Positions 11,274-23,370 of a DNA stretch of 64,000 nucleotides are shown piece by piece. This stretch comes from Nereocystis luetkeana (Eukaryota > Sar > Phaeophyceae > Laminariales > Laminariaceae). Within the stretch, counting starts at the first letter, position 1. Each line of letters starts with the position of its first letter. The stretch lies in contig JARUPZ010000026.1 in assembly GCA_031213475.1 (NCBI GenBank), positions 8,429,824 through 8,493,823 of the forward strand. The letters are read 5' to 3'. Both the position numbers and the translations under genes were made by a program. The notes under the pieces are model-generated. The model worked only from the letters and a program-made list of their open reading frames with translations, was not told the DNA's origin and did no database searches.

Positions 11274-14200
11274 TTACGTTTTGGTGGAGGCCTTGGACAT
11301 CGAGAAGTAGTCGATATTAAATGATTTGGACAACACGCACAACCTAACGTGAGATGGGCGAGCACGAACGCCACCGGTACCGTTGCCAGACCTGCAGAGG
11401 TAGCGCAAGTACAACCAGCAGTTTGAAAGCCACACGTATGGGGAATGTGAAGGGCCGTGATATCATGGGCGCAGATCAGGGCTTTACGCGTCGCCTGCCA
11501 AAACGATACGGTCGAGGAGCGTATTTATTACTTTTTCACATAACCCCGCAGCACGTTGGTAATCACATCATATATATTTAAATATATTATTCATTCGAAA
11601 TCGAGCCTGTAGATATTCATGCCCCCACACAGAAGCGCGTATCAGTACACCATATATTTTTCCTCGCAGGCCTCAAACCGGATATCGTGGCTCGCACCCT
11701 TGTATTACTAGTATGGAAGATGCTCAGGACGTAAATATGGGACCCGTCCGTGGTAGAACATCCGCCCGGGACACGTTCCCCCCAACCTACTGTGTGATGT
11801 GAGCCTGTAAACACGATACAGTAGACCATAACTCACGCGACAGTATATCCTAATCAGCACGTGACGTACTCGCCGGTGAACCAACGGAAACATCGCGAAC
11901 GAACTGAAAACGCCGTATCGACGGCGAACGAACCACGATCAACTGTTGATAGCATCGAGCACTCACACTTCCAAATTGATGAAGCGCATATTTCCTCCAG
12001 TGGGCGGTACCGAAACTATACCACTGAGATCGGTGGCATAGTCATCGCACCCGTTGCCACCAGATACTACCCGGAACGATCCGAGGCCATCCGACGAAGC
12101 CACCCTGAAGCTGAACAGAACGTTATCAACTGCAAGAGACGGCGGAGTTTGGTATGGTAGGGTATGGTCGGGTGAGGTAGGGACGAGTACGGCAGGGTAG
12201 GCTAAGATGGGGAGAATTCTCGGTCCAAGTGTTTGTTTTTGTTGCTGTGAGCCTGATTGTAAATATATCAACACCATAGCCGGGGGACACCACAACTCTC
12301 AAATGCAGGACTCAGTGCTTAGATCAGCCAAAACAGCATATGTGTTCAGATCTGTCGAAGACCACGCGCGTCTACACTTTTTGAGCAAGATGGGGTATGG
12401 AGTGAGCGTGAAATATCGGTAAACTTCAACAGTAGCTACGGTTGATACATCTGTCCTCTAGTGTAGATGTGATTATCAGAACTGTGAGTTAAGGCTGTGA
12501 TTTAAGTACTCACTAAATATGTCCCGTGGGGTGACATTGTTTAACAGAAGCAATGTTGTGTTGCTATTCTTACTCTAGCCTACTGAACGTTCTAGCGAGT
12601 CTCAAATTTAGAGCCACGCACCCTTTTTGGTGACTTGCACAGTGTACCGAAGGTATTCGCCAGGCGCGACGTAGCCGACGATGTAACCACCGTTGCTCAT
12701 GACGTTGATGTCGACATCCTCATTGGGGCGAAACACCTGTTTTTCGTGTATAATAATCCAAACACCATCGTTATTCCATGTGTGTGCGGAAATATGAATA
12801 TTGGGCGTCGCCCCTGTGTGGATTGACATTGGGGTTTGCGCGCCATATGATGCTGAAACATCCTTTAGTGAAACGTTTCATCAACGACCCGACAGAGGGA
12901 CAATTCACAACTAGAGCGTCACCTAAGCGGTCAGGGCTGGTATTCATTGGTGTATCGTAAATATAGTGGAGGGCAACAGACTGAACCCTTCGTGGGGATA
13001 TCGTTTCCAAACTTTGTGTGATTCGAATTGTTGACAATGAAGCACACGTGGGTACCCTGTACGCGGACGGGCCAAACCGAATACACCCTACCCAGTGGGT
13101 GGAGGACTACTCGTGGCACTTAGGGTTAGGTCAAATCCAGATTGGCGATGAGATACGGCAGGCGGTATCTGATGTTACCACACCTATCAGCCACGCCCAC
13201 TTACCCCTTTTTCATTTCCCTTCGTGGAGTCTGAGTAGCCCACGCCTTCACCACCCGTGTCGAATTCTTCAGCCTGAATCGTGCCGGGGATAATCGCAGG
13301 GACATTGTCGAAGGCATCGACTACCGAAACCTCTGAAGGGAATCGGTACGTAGGGGGATTCCAGGTGTGGTCTTTCGACATAGAGAAGGAGTCTATGTTG
13401 AAGCCTTCGGATTCCGCGCACAGATAAATGTGGGACACGTGAGCGCGGAGGCCACCCGTACCATGACCGGCCCTGTGACGGTAATAGCAATGCAGCACAA
13501 CATAGGAACACCGGACCGTGCATCCAATGGAAAAACATTCGGTCGGAGTGCATAGGGTTCCACCGATATCAGTTGGGGCTGAAATGGAAAGGCACAGAAA
13601 AACGAACTTCGCGTTGACCAATGCTTTCTGCGCGATCAACACAGTGTATTACCGCGTGTTTGGCCACCCGTGAGTATGCCCGCGTGTACACCCTCGGCAA
13701 GACATCGTCTTAAAATGCCCTCGGCCATGTCTTGACGGGAGGACTCAGTATCGAAGGACGACACATGGATCGAAGGTGTCAGTCTGCATCAGCTGGTGGG
13801 TGTTATCACAAATTGTATGTATTTACAACGGCTTTGGCCTCAAAACACTGAACGACCAGAGTTTTCCGCGAACCACAGTCACAACGGGATTCGACTACAA
13901 CATGGTTGGTTGAGTCCTATGCTTGACTCACACTGCGTAGTCCGTGTAGCGAGGATTTCCCCCTGTCGACGGCACCGAAACTAGGCCACTAAGATCGGTC
14001 TTGTAGTCGTTGCACCCATTGCCACCGGCGACCATACGGAAGGAGCCAAAACCGCTTTCCGAAGCCACCCTGAAGCTGAAGTACACCAGATCGACTGCGG
14101 GAGATTGGGGTAGGGGGTAAGTCGACGATTACGTGTGTGTATGTGACTGAGCACCTGATGTTATGTAGGCGTTCGACTCCCAACAGGACTCGCAATCTTC

Positions 14201-17200
14201 AACGAAGCACCAGACGTGATTATATATATGTAAGGAGGGTGTGCGCAGGTAAGATTTCAAGTCTGTATCGCAGTGGTTGTTGGACAAACTCAAGAGAAGG
14301 CGAGAGAGGGAGAAACAAGCAGGAAATCGTCTCTAGAGTAGCAATCGAGCTGGTGTCTGGTGGTCTTATATGTTATTGCCATACGTACGCACCATCCATG
14401 GTACAGGAGCAACATGTGCGTGGGATCAACTCCACTAACAAATAACTTGTTGTTAGTTCCGTATCTCACTTTTTTTTGTACAGTTAATCGTGTATCTCAT
14501 ATATTCGCCAGCCTCAATGTAGCCGACGTTGAATCCACCGTCAGGCAAGGCAGCGATGTCCACGTCCTCGTCAGGGCGGAACTCCTGCCATCGCAAGTCA
14601 GATCCAACAAAACGTTGAAATCCCGTGCGTGCGGGTATGGGGAAAATGGTCTTGGCATGGGTTCGACGTGTTCGATTCTCTTCAATGTGAGTGTCCAAAT
14701 GCCCCTGGTATTGGAAACGGTTGTAAAGCCCTACAAGACCAGGCAAGGAGCTGCGTAAATATGATAAGTCGGAACCTACCCAGACCGGTGATAAACGCGT
14801 TTGTGTTTCCGACTGCTTCGTAGAGCGACCAACCATACTACCAACATGTCGACGCTTTCTTAAACATGTGAACTGGGTTGTGTTGAACAATAACAAGATC
14901 TGGGTACTGTCAGGGGCCATGCTGGTCTAGCCATACTATTCCACCCCACGAGCAGACCGCGGGCACTCACTCCACGACTGCAAATAAAAGTTTTTTTGTA
15001 GATGCGAACGGATATTTCCAACGAGCTGGTTCAAGGATACCGCCACACATATATATTTTGTGTTCAATGTCCACGGCGTAATTTGGAGATTGATCGGGGC
15101 GTTTTCCACACGTGGTCTATGAACACTTGTCGACCTGTTACAGAATCGTGTACAACTATTGTGCTGCCCGGTAAATAGTTAAAAACATACCAGGTATGTA
15201 TTTTGGATGTTCGGGTCTGAGGAGTGTAGTGTCGTTGGGCAATACGTGCAACGTAAAACTCCACTTTGTAACCGGTCGGGAGTGGATCATGGGACACCAA
15301 GGGCAAGTTTCAGGAGACTCTAAAAAACAACTGGTGTTGATGTTTGGGCCTTTGTGCGGTAAAATGTATAGAAATACGGCGTTGCCTCGTATTGACTTTG
15401 TTTCAGTGCGTATAGGATAAGCGTTATACACAAAAACATGGTGTTTGGGTCTGCGCAGAAATTGATTATTTTATTTTATGCGCTATAAATTTGACAGACA
15501 TGCTTTGGAGTAAATGGAACCGATTCGTTCAGAAAAAAAATAGAAAAGAAAATATTTCCTCCCAAAGGAACACCTCCCTATTTGTAACTGTTTCGAACGC
15601 AGGCGTTTAGTCGAGACACGATTTGGCCGAACGCGCCCGCCCCAGGCCTACAACAAACCAACGGGAGATGTCCCCTTTTGTCGCCGTTCATTACGGTCTA
15701 AATCATGTTAAGCGACATGCGACTTCGTCTTTTGATCGTGTTTCGTTTCTGGCGGACAAAACTTGGGGCGATTATTTTGATACAGCCGGTAGGTGTTCCT
15801 TGGTACGCCTGGAAGTCCGTGAGGGCTGGGGCGTCCTCCACCTCACTTCAAACTTACCCCTTTCTTGTTCCCAGGAGTGGTATCATGGTAAGCCAAGCCT
15901 TCTCCACCGAGGTCGAACTCTTCCGCCTGAATAAGGCCGGGAACAACAATAGGAACACTACTGTAGGCCTGGCCATCACGTTGAGTGTGTTGGGTTGAAA
16001 CTGGGGCTGCGGTTGGCGCCGGCGTCGGTGGCAGCAGTGGTGGTGCGGAGGCATCTGTCATCTTGAAGGAGTCGATATCGAAGAAACTAGAAATCACGCA
16101 CATCCAGATAAACGTTACACCTTTGCCGAGGCCTCCTGTTCCTTGGCCGGATCTGGGACGATACGGAGGGCAAAATGATGAGAATATCCCAACATCGAGA
16201 GAATACGGGAGTGACTCGTCGGTCAGTACGGAGATCGCCTGGACACAGGCGGGGGTCGAGCGGCACCATAATTGACCGTCATCTTCATGCTTCGGATTTT
16301 GGTTCTGGTGCTGCTTGAATCTGTTGGCTTGCACGTCTGGGCAGACTGCAATGATGCAATCCGGGAAAGCATAAATCTTCAACTCGCATGTCTGAGAAAT
16401 TTTATGCGTGGACCAAACATGAGAGAAACAGCCGCAAGTGACGTATAAGGTATATTTGTTTCTCGAGACCAGATTGGTTGATCTCGTCATCGCCACTCCG
16501 ACGGCATCTCTGGCAAACGGTTAGGTTACGACGTCAATTGTTGAAGCTCATCGACCGTTCAGTTACGCTGCAGTAGGGGGATTCGACGTACAATATCAGG
16601 GGGTCCAAACGAAAGGAGTTATACACCCCACCCACAAACACTGCTGTCGAGGAGAGCGTATACCCTACCCGGAAAGCTGTACCTGGCACCATGTATCATG
16701 AGGTAGATATGCAACGATATAATGTAAAAGCACCCCAAAGGGTATTCGAGAGTTTGAATATTTGTTTTTAAAGGAGCTAGGCCTTAGACTGGGTCCTTAA
16801 TAGCCTATTACTACCCCCGTCTTCCGCCGCATAGGATTGGTGCGGAACTCATTGGTTGTTCCACACTTACTTCAGCAATTTTTGATTTTTCGCTACTGAA
16901 TGGACCAGAGCTCGAACGCCTAGGGTGCCGTTTAGCGACAGGCGGCATACTTGCCGGCAGCAGCAACGGCAGCAGCAATCGAATATACGATCTATTGTTG
17001 TACCAGCACAACGGCACATGATTGCATGGGCGGTCGTTTGTATCATGGAGGACTCACACTTCATAGCCGTAGTAGTTGAGTTGAGCGGGCACCAGAACGA
17101 GACCGCTGAGATCGGTATCATAGTCGTCACATCCAGTGCCGCCACCGACGATGCGGAACGTCCCAACGTTCGTCGTGGAAGCCATCATGAAGGTGAAGTT

Positions 17201-19051
17201 GAACGCCTCGACTGTAAGGGAGGATTTGGGGGTGTTTTACTAGGTGCACGCGATTTGGGATAGCGGCTGGCCGCGTGGTCATATCGGTATTCGAGTTCAT
17301 CTCTGATGCACTATGCTCGAGCAGTTCACGCCGCATATAGCGAATTCCAAAAGTTGTGTTCGGGAGGAACAACAACACGACAAACGCTTTTTGTGGGCAT
17401 TCCTTATTGAGTAGTACGGAGTACGGATATACTTCATACCAGCTAAAGCTTATGTTGCAATGATGAGGGTTGGATGCCAGACCTCGGCGTTTCGTTGAAC
17501 GAATGAGGCTTGTTACTTCGATCGAACCTTATGTCCTGCACGACTCACGTGGTCGACGGTTCGACATATGCATCACTCGCGTAGGATACAATTTTGCCGC
17601 CAGTAACTGTACTGGAGGGTACTGCCTCTTTATCGAGACTAGTGCATACCTGGTTTGGCCAGATTCACGGTGAATCGCAGGTATTCGCCGGGGTGGACGT
17701 GGCCGACTGCGTACCCGGCGCTCAAGGCGAATATGTCCACGTCGTCGTCTGGCCGGAATGCCTGTCAATGTGTAGATAATGTACCAGTCCTCGTATATGA
17801 AGATTGAGCAAGATATAGGCGTAGGCGTGGCTTCACGGTATCGGTTGCATCCAAAACGATTTTCCGGACGCTTATTGTTTGTGTTTTCGCTGACCGCTAC
17901 ATTGATCTGGTGCGCGAGAGCGACACAACTGCGGGCGTGTTGAGAGGGCGGCCCCCGACAGGATTTTGTTGCTAGAGAGCGTGTGTAAACCTTACCCAAA
18001 TGCCGAGCACGCAACTAGCTTCCTAGCGTTACAACAGTCAAAAATCCAGTGGATGGTGCCAAAATCGGGAGCACTACGTGGGTAAGTTTCTGGCCAGTAC
18101 TCCCCGGCGAGGACGCCCCTCCGAGCAGGGCGTCGGTAGCTCTTGATTATGCACCACTCTCTCAAATTAATGTTTTGTGGTTTGAAGACGACCGACGCGG
18201 TGTTTACCGTCAGCGACGTTCCATACAAAACCCACACTTTCACCTACCCCGCGTTTATTTCCAGGCGTGATGTCGTGGTAACCGACGCCTTCTCCTCCCT
18301 CGTCGTACTCTTCCACCTCGATTACGCCGGGAATCTCCACGGGAGTGCCTCCGTAGGGGGAACCCAGTTTGACATTGTTACCCTGACGTTCGGGATGTAG
18401 AGAATTGAAACGAACAAGAGTATTGCGTGATTTGTCGGCATTGTACGTGGTGGGCTCGCCAGTGCGTGCAAGTTGTCGAAGCGATACCTAATAATGAGGT
18501 AAACAAAGTGTTATGTTTCGTTTCCTTTCGTGTTCGCGGAATGCCCCATTCAGGGCTTGGTAGTCATAACATAGCGGGGTACAGTAGACCTATTGTCGGG
18601 CTATGTACTCCTAACAGTCAATGAACTCCAGCAGGTTATCAGTATGACCACCCTGCACATGATTCAGTAGAAATGATACTATTGCCGGGAGTAACGGCAT
18701 TCGCACGCCAGGCCGAAACCTCTTGCAGTTCGAACCATGATGTTACTCCCTATGACAGCCGTGTAACGTCGTCACACGACAAGCGACGGGCGTTCCTACC
18801 GATCAGGTATACGGGAATGTGTTAACGGAATCTATACACCGGTACAAGTTTACACTTGGTACGGCACACCACAAGCGGTGGGCTGCGTATCGTTATATCA
18901 CGAAAGGGGTAGCTTCTAGTGCACTCGAACCGCTTTCTGACACGATAAACTTGAAATCCTATGTTGCTTACAGGACACTTACCGCTGCTTGAGCGCAAGA
19001 AGAAACCACCAGGAGGCCTAGGCCGACTCTGCTAAGAATGGAGCTCATCAT
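11274..19051 (-). CDS. Secreted protein with three CBM6-like carbohydrate-binding modules (11 exons)
   Basis: Exons, 5' to 3' on the minus strand: 18983-19051, 18248-18382, 17650-17761, 17058-17211, 15858-16152, 14470-14584, 13932-14094, 13205-13472, 12622-12736, 11967-12129, 11274-11391. They sum to 1707 nt (568 codons plus TAA) and join in frame; every donor is GT and every acceptor is CAG. Exon 1 is a signal peptide starting MMSSILSRVGLGLL and ending in an AQA-A cleavage motif. Modules lie at about residues 37-188, 223-379 and 405-562. Each has the CBM6 order: PG.IQAEEFD.GGEG, FRP(D/N)EDVDI, VGY..(A/P)GEY(L/M)RYT, FRVAS, TDLSG.VSVP, FNIDSF. Two cysteines recur per module (GC.DY and ..C in the last strand). 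Module 1 is most diverged (IEVEEYD; FDIDSF with the ligand-type Asn changed). A Pro/Thr/Ala linker (189-222) joins modules 1 and 2. No catalytic domain is seen; a wall or beta-glucan binding role is inferred. Confidence 0.88.
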
Positions 19052-20009
19052 GAATTTGCCAAAAGCTGATGATGCCCTGCGATGAATCCTGCAGGTCGAA
19101 TTTAACGGGTTTGGCCACTAGCGAAGTCATCAAGCCGAACGGATCGGATTTGTATCGTTCAAACGGAAACAGGCGAGGATCTGGCCCACCGACTGGGTCG
19201 TCGAATGTACCTGTTCAAGATTTTTACTGCTGTATGCCGCTTTTCACATCGCGTCACCTGGACTGCTACAGGGGAGCAGGCGCTGGCTGTTTGATTTTCC
19301 CCTGACTGTATCTCAATAACTAATAGCAGGGTAGTAGACAAAAGACGGCCCATCCATGAGCATTATGATGCTGCCGGCCTGGTGTCGTCCAAACAACCAG
19401 AGCGTTCTTAACTACATAAAAAACTCTTAGAAGATAATCGCACATGGAGACCGCAACACGCGCCATCGTCACCCATCAGACCCCTGCACGGTTGCGGTGG
19501 GGGGCCCTCATGAGACTTAACCCATACAGAACTAGACGACCATTTGGGGATATTTTTTGTCCCCCTTTAGTTTTAGCACTTGGAGTTTGTGAGGGGAGAT
19601 AAAATGTATCCATTTCGAATGCGATCAGGGATACAGGAATCGCTCAGAGAATAGCTATCCTCAACATAATCTGACAGTCTCGGAGTGCGTTGACCAATGA
19701 CCTATGAGCCACGACGCGTGATGTGCGGCCTTGATGGAGTGCGGCTCGATCCACCTCTTTGCCAAGGCACAACAAGCACCGACTGAGTCCGTAAGCGCAA
19801 AGCGTAAGCACCAGGGAGACACGATGGACGACGTGAAGGACCTAGAGACCGTCACCGCAAACACCTGCCCGTGGGAACACGAAGCTGTCGTACGGGGCAG
19901 GAAGCTGCTACTTTAGAAGATATGGGGTCTGGCTGCGATTGGCGAGGCCGCGTTGTTGCAAGGTGGCTTTGACATCAGGCATGCCCCCCCCGGCTCTCCA
20001 TTGATTCGG
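19052..20009. other. Upstream flank of the CBM6-like gene
   Basis: Expected to hold the promoter of the minus-strand gene starting at 19051, but I can point to no convincing TATA or initiator element. A small GC-richer open frame at 19734-19916 is listed separately; otherwise nothing is recognised. Confidence 0.4.
19734..19916 (+). CDS. Small unidentified ORF (60 codons)
   Basis: ATG at 19734, stop at 19914-19916. The product is hydrophilic and charged, containing SAKRKHQGDTMDDVKDLET, and is richer in GC than the flanks. No family is recognised and there is no splice evidence. It could be one exon, a remnant of a mobile element, or chance. It is kept only because its composition stands out from its surroundings. 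Confidence 0.18.
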   Translation: MECGSIHLFAKAQQAPTESVSAKRKHQGDTMDDVKDLETVTANTCPWEHEAVVRGRKLLL

Positions 20010-20180
20010 TGGCGCGTGTAGTTGTACGTACTACTGGTGTGGTTGTACGCATACATGCGTTGAAGCTGCTTTCATGGGCCCGTTCTTCTAATGTGGTGCG
20101 ATTATGCTAAAGAAGGAACGTGTATGGTTCTTGCAGACAGATACCCTCGTAGTGCGGTACTACAGGGGACGGAAATACTA
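20010..20180. repeat. Outlying partial copy of the 22.1-22.8 kb repeat
   Basis: Shares GTTGTACGTACTACTGGTGTG, GCGATTATGCTA and CCTCGTAGTGCGGTACTAC-type blocks, in the same order, with the tandem units at 22099-22800, but is separated from them by about 2 kb. Confidence 0.6.
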
Positions 20181-20639
20181 GTAATTGGTGGTAATGAGGC
20201 GCGACCTCGGTAATACCTGCAGTAGTCATATCTGCGATGCATCATGCTCGGCGCATACGAATTATTTTGTACCAGGTATTGTGCTGAACGAACGAACACG
20301 AAGGAATATCTACCACGTACGGACTACTGTACTACTACTGTACGCCGTCGTGGGTGCATCTCAAAAAGTTTCGTAAATGTTCTTGGCCTCTCCTGGCTCT
20401 TGATATGAAGAAGTACTGGATTTGGTCCTGTGTATCCTGGTTTCCACCTCGAAATCCGGCATAATAATTTGAAGACGAAATCTGCACTGCTGTACCACAG
20501 AACTTGTATCTATCTGAGGAATCGGCACGGACACTGCTGTGGTGCTGGATGTCGACAGGTAGAAAGAGTCAAGAACACACAACACTCGACATATTTTGTC
20601 CAGCAGAGTGTTTTCTGGTTGAAGTTCAGCACAATAAAA

Positions 20640-21290
20640 ATCTGCCTCTCACATGTTTTGTCCAACGGAAAGAGCTTTTTCGCAACGGGTGTCACCACAA
20701 CTTTACTTGGACTGATGTACGACATCTACAGCAGCAGTGCGCCTCCCGCACCATAACAGCAGCAGCAGCAGCAGTAGCAGTAGGACACACGAGGCCAGGG
20801 TCAGCGTCGCCGTACGCTCGGCTTGTCGGTCTAACCCTTGCACCCTTTGTGCGCGTGCATATACACATACGTACTGTAGTACGTACCCTGCACTCGGTAT
20901 TTTATATGTTTCCTGCTTCCCACCTCGAGAGTCGGCATAATATTTTCGAGACGACAACATGAACATGGCATGCCCAAAAGAGCTTCTCGTAGCAGGTGCC
21001 ACAACTACTGCAGCTGTGCAACATCTACATCAGAGCTTCTCCAGCAGCAAAGCAGCAGCAGAGGTAGCAGTAGGATCCACGAGGCCAGGGTCAGCGTCGC
21101 AGTACGCTCGGCTTGTGCCCTTTGTACACCATACTCGATGTTGTGTGTGTGGTTCCTGATTCCACCCTCATAGTTTGGAGACGAAATATCTAAAACCTCT
21201 GATATGACATACATGTATCCAACAGAGGTTCTCGTAGCAGGTGCCACCACTACTACTGACTACTGTACAACTACAGCAGATCTTCTCCTC
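20640..21290. repeat. Tandem repeat, three diverged ~250-310-bp units with CAG tracts
   Basis: Units start near 20671, 20980 and 21229 with a CTTCTCGTAGCAGGTGCCAC-like block. They continue through a CATCTACA block and a CAG/AGC microsatellite into AGGCCAGGGTCAGCGTCGC and GTACGCTCGGCTTGT, then a TTTGGAGACGAAAT-like end. The third unit is truncated. Open frames on both strands across the CAG runs are Ser/Ala or Leu rich and not credible proteins. Confidence 0.75.
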
Positions 21291-21463
21291 TTTCTCGGTC
21301 CCCTCGTCAGTAGGAGGGTAGGCCTGACAATATCACCTGCAGCACATGGCCCGAACGTTGCTGTGGACAGACAGGCGCGGTCTGCCTATCTATGACTACT
21401 CGTAGTTGGGTTTCGGTAGCTATTACCTGGTACGTAGGTAGAAGAAAGCTAAAAAAACAAAGC

Positions 21464-21665
21464 CGTCTGTCTGCCTGCTGTGGACAGGCCCAGTCTGCCT
21501 GCTGTTGAGTGCTGCGGACAGGCTCAATCTTCCTGCTGTGGATAGGCCCAGTCTGCCTGCTGTGGACAGGCCCAGTCTGCCTGCTGTGGACAAGCATAGT
21601 CTGTCTGCTGTGGGCAGGCACAGTGTGCACGCCGTGGACAGGCACAGTCTGCCTGCTGTCTGCTG
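21464..21665. repeat. 24-bp minisatellite
   Basis: About eight copies of a 24-bp unit based on CAGTCTGCCTGCTGTGGACA plus four bases, some carrying substitutions or short insertions. Because 24 is a multiple of three, the array reads as 8-residue repeats in open frames on both strands (LPAVDRPS-like on plus, LSTAGRLG-like on minus). The symmetry of open frames on both strands argues that they come from the repeat, not from coding. Confidence 0.85.
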
Positions 21666-21959
21666 CTGTTGGCACAGGCACAAAAAGCCGTTATGATTTT
21701 GTATTTTGAACACGGCCCAGCACAGACGTGCCTACACACGTTGCCGCACCTAGCTCGACGAACTGTGAATGATTTTCCACCCCACCAGGACGAGAAAGTG
21801 TCTTGCGTGTGTGTGCGTGCACAGAGCTCGCCGGGACTGGATTTGGTGGCGTGTGCGTCGAGCGCGGTGGTGAAAGGTGGACCAAAAAAATGTTGAATCC
21901 ACACACCAACTGGCACACACACACAGAAAAAATCAAAACAGGCACCCTACCCTCGTACC

Positions 21960-22018
21960 CGAGCCGTTATGAAGAGGTTTTTTTTTCCTTGGTTAAAAAC
22001 CAAGTAAAAAAAGGCTCG
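21960..22018. other. Imperfect inverted repeat (foldback)
   Basis: A CTTGGTT / AACCAAG stem with flanking T-run and A-run arms (14 bp with one mismatch) lies inside an outer GAGCC / GGCTC pair. It could form a hairpin in DNA or RNA. No target-site duplication or coding sequence links it to a known element. Confidence 0.5.
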
Positions 22019-22098
22019 CTTCGCTCGCTCGCCTCATTAAAAGGGTCATTGGTATATTTCAAAGCATACTAAACGCTCCTTGTATTTCCGTTCAGTTA

Positions 22099-22800
22099 TG
22101 TATGTCTTGCAGCTACTGCTGTGTTTGCAGGCAAGGCTGTGTGGTGTGTACTGCTGTACGTACTACGATCATGGTGTGGGTCGCGTATAACCTGTGTGGT
22201 GTGTACTGCTGCACGTACTACTATCACGGTGTGGTTCGCGTACAAGCGATGACGCTGCTGTCAGCAGCACGTTCAGCTGTTATGCGATTATGCTATAGTA
22301 GAAACGTGTAGAGGTACTTCCGACGGACACCCTCGTAGTGCGGCACTGCTGGGAACGGAACTATACGGAGCACTTGTATATTTGAATGAAACCTAAACTG
22401 GTTCTGTATGTCTTGCAGCTGTGTTTGTAGGCATACTTATGTGGTGCGTACTGCTGTATGTACTACTGGTGTGATTGTGCGTGTACATGCGATTACGCCG
22501 CTGTCGGCGGCACGTACTCTTGCTGTGGTGCGAGTTATGTTGATGTAGAAACTTGTACGAGGTACCTGGTACCGATCTTTCAGACGGATACCCCCGTATT
22601 GCGGTACGGCTGGGGACGGAAATATAAGGACCAATGGTATATTTGAATGAATATTTACGAACATGATATTTCCGTCCAGTCCTGTGTGTCCTACAGCTGT
22701 GTTTGAAGCCAAAATCATGTGTGGAGCATCTACTACTGGTGCGGTTGTACGCGTAGATTTGATGACGGTGCTGTCAAGCGCCACGTACGCGTGTTGCTGT
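22099..22800. repeat. Tandem repeat, ~280-306-bp unit, 2.4 copies
   Basis: Units begin at 22099, 22405 and 22684 with TGTATGTCTTGCAGC-like sequence and GCTGTGTTTG. They pass through GTACTGCTGTACGTACTAC, a GATGACGCTGCTGTCAGC block, CCTCGTAGTGCGG and GGGACGGAA, and end in a TATATTTGAATGAA block. The last unit is cut short. One unit contains a TACCTGGTA motif. Confidence 0.75.
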
Positions 22801-23249
22801 AACTTAGGGTTAAAAGCTGTTGTTGCCGAAGAAATATGCAGTGTGATGTGAGTTGTATACCCTCCTGCTGTTTTAGTACGCGTACGAGTAGGTAGTACTT
22901 AATTAACCCAATGGACTGAAATTAGCTTGCAGCACAGAGTCGAAAAAAACAATGACGAGGTTTCGAGACGAGAACATACCGCAACAATCAGAAGTATTCG
23001 CCTGCCTCGTGACACGCACACTCAGGAAGTTCATTATTTGCGCAGAAAGAGGGACGTAGTTTAGACCTTCACGGAGCGCAGACCAGTCCTCCTGTCCCGT
23101 TGATCAAGAGGTTGCCTTTAGTCGCTACGCAGATTGTTTGCTCTACACAGACATCGAGAATATGCTAACTATTTTATCTCCCGCTCCTCACCGCGTTGCG
23201 ATATGAACCACAGATAAAACCCGAGGCAAGTGAAGATACTGACCAGGTG

Positions 23250-23370
23250 GTCGCGGAGAGAGCGGAGGGGGTGGACAGGGGGGGAGACAAAATGGGAAAC
23301 AAGAAGGGGGACTAGGGGGGCGACAATATGGGGGGCGAGAACGGGGGCGAGGGCGGGGACACTCAAGGAG
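23250..23370 (+). other. G-run cluster (possible G-quadruplex region)
   Basis: The plus strand carries at least ten runs of four or more G within about 120 bp, separated mostly by short A/C spacers (GGGGGTGG, GGGGGGGAGA, GGGGGACTAGGGGGG, GGGGGGCGAG, GGGGGCGAGGGCGGGG). Such spacing permits G-quadruplex folding. No gene is attached to it. Confidence 0.6.

Noticed and set aside
11617-11893. Alternative last exon of the CBM6-like gene (SHIYVLSIF resembles the module end)
   Set aside because: Available acceptors give the wrong phase for that frame. The exon at 11274-11391 fits phase, motif (GTGG..FNIDYF) and stop codon.
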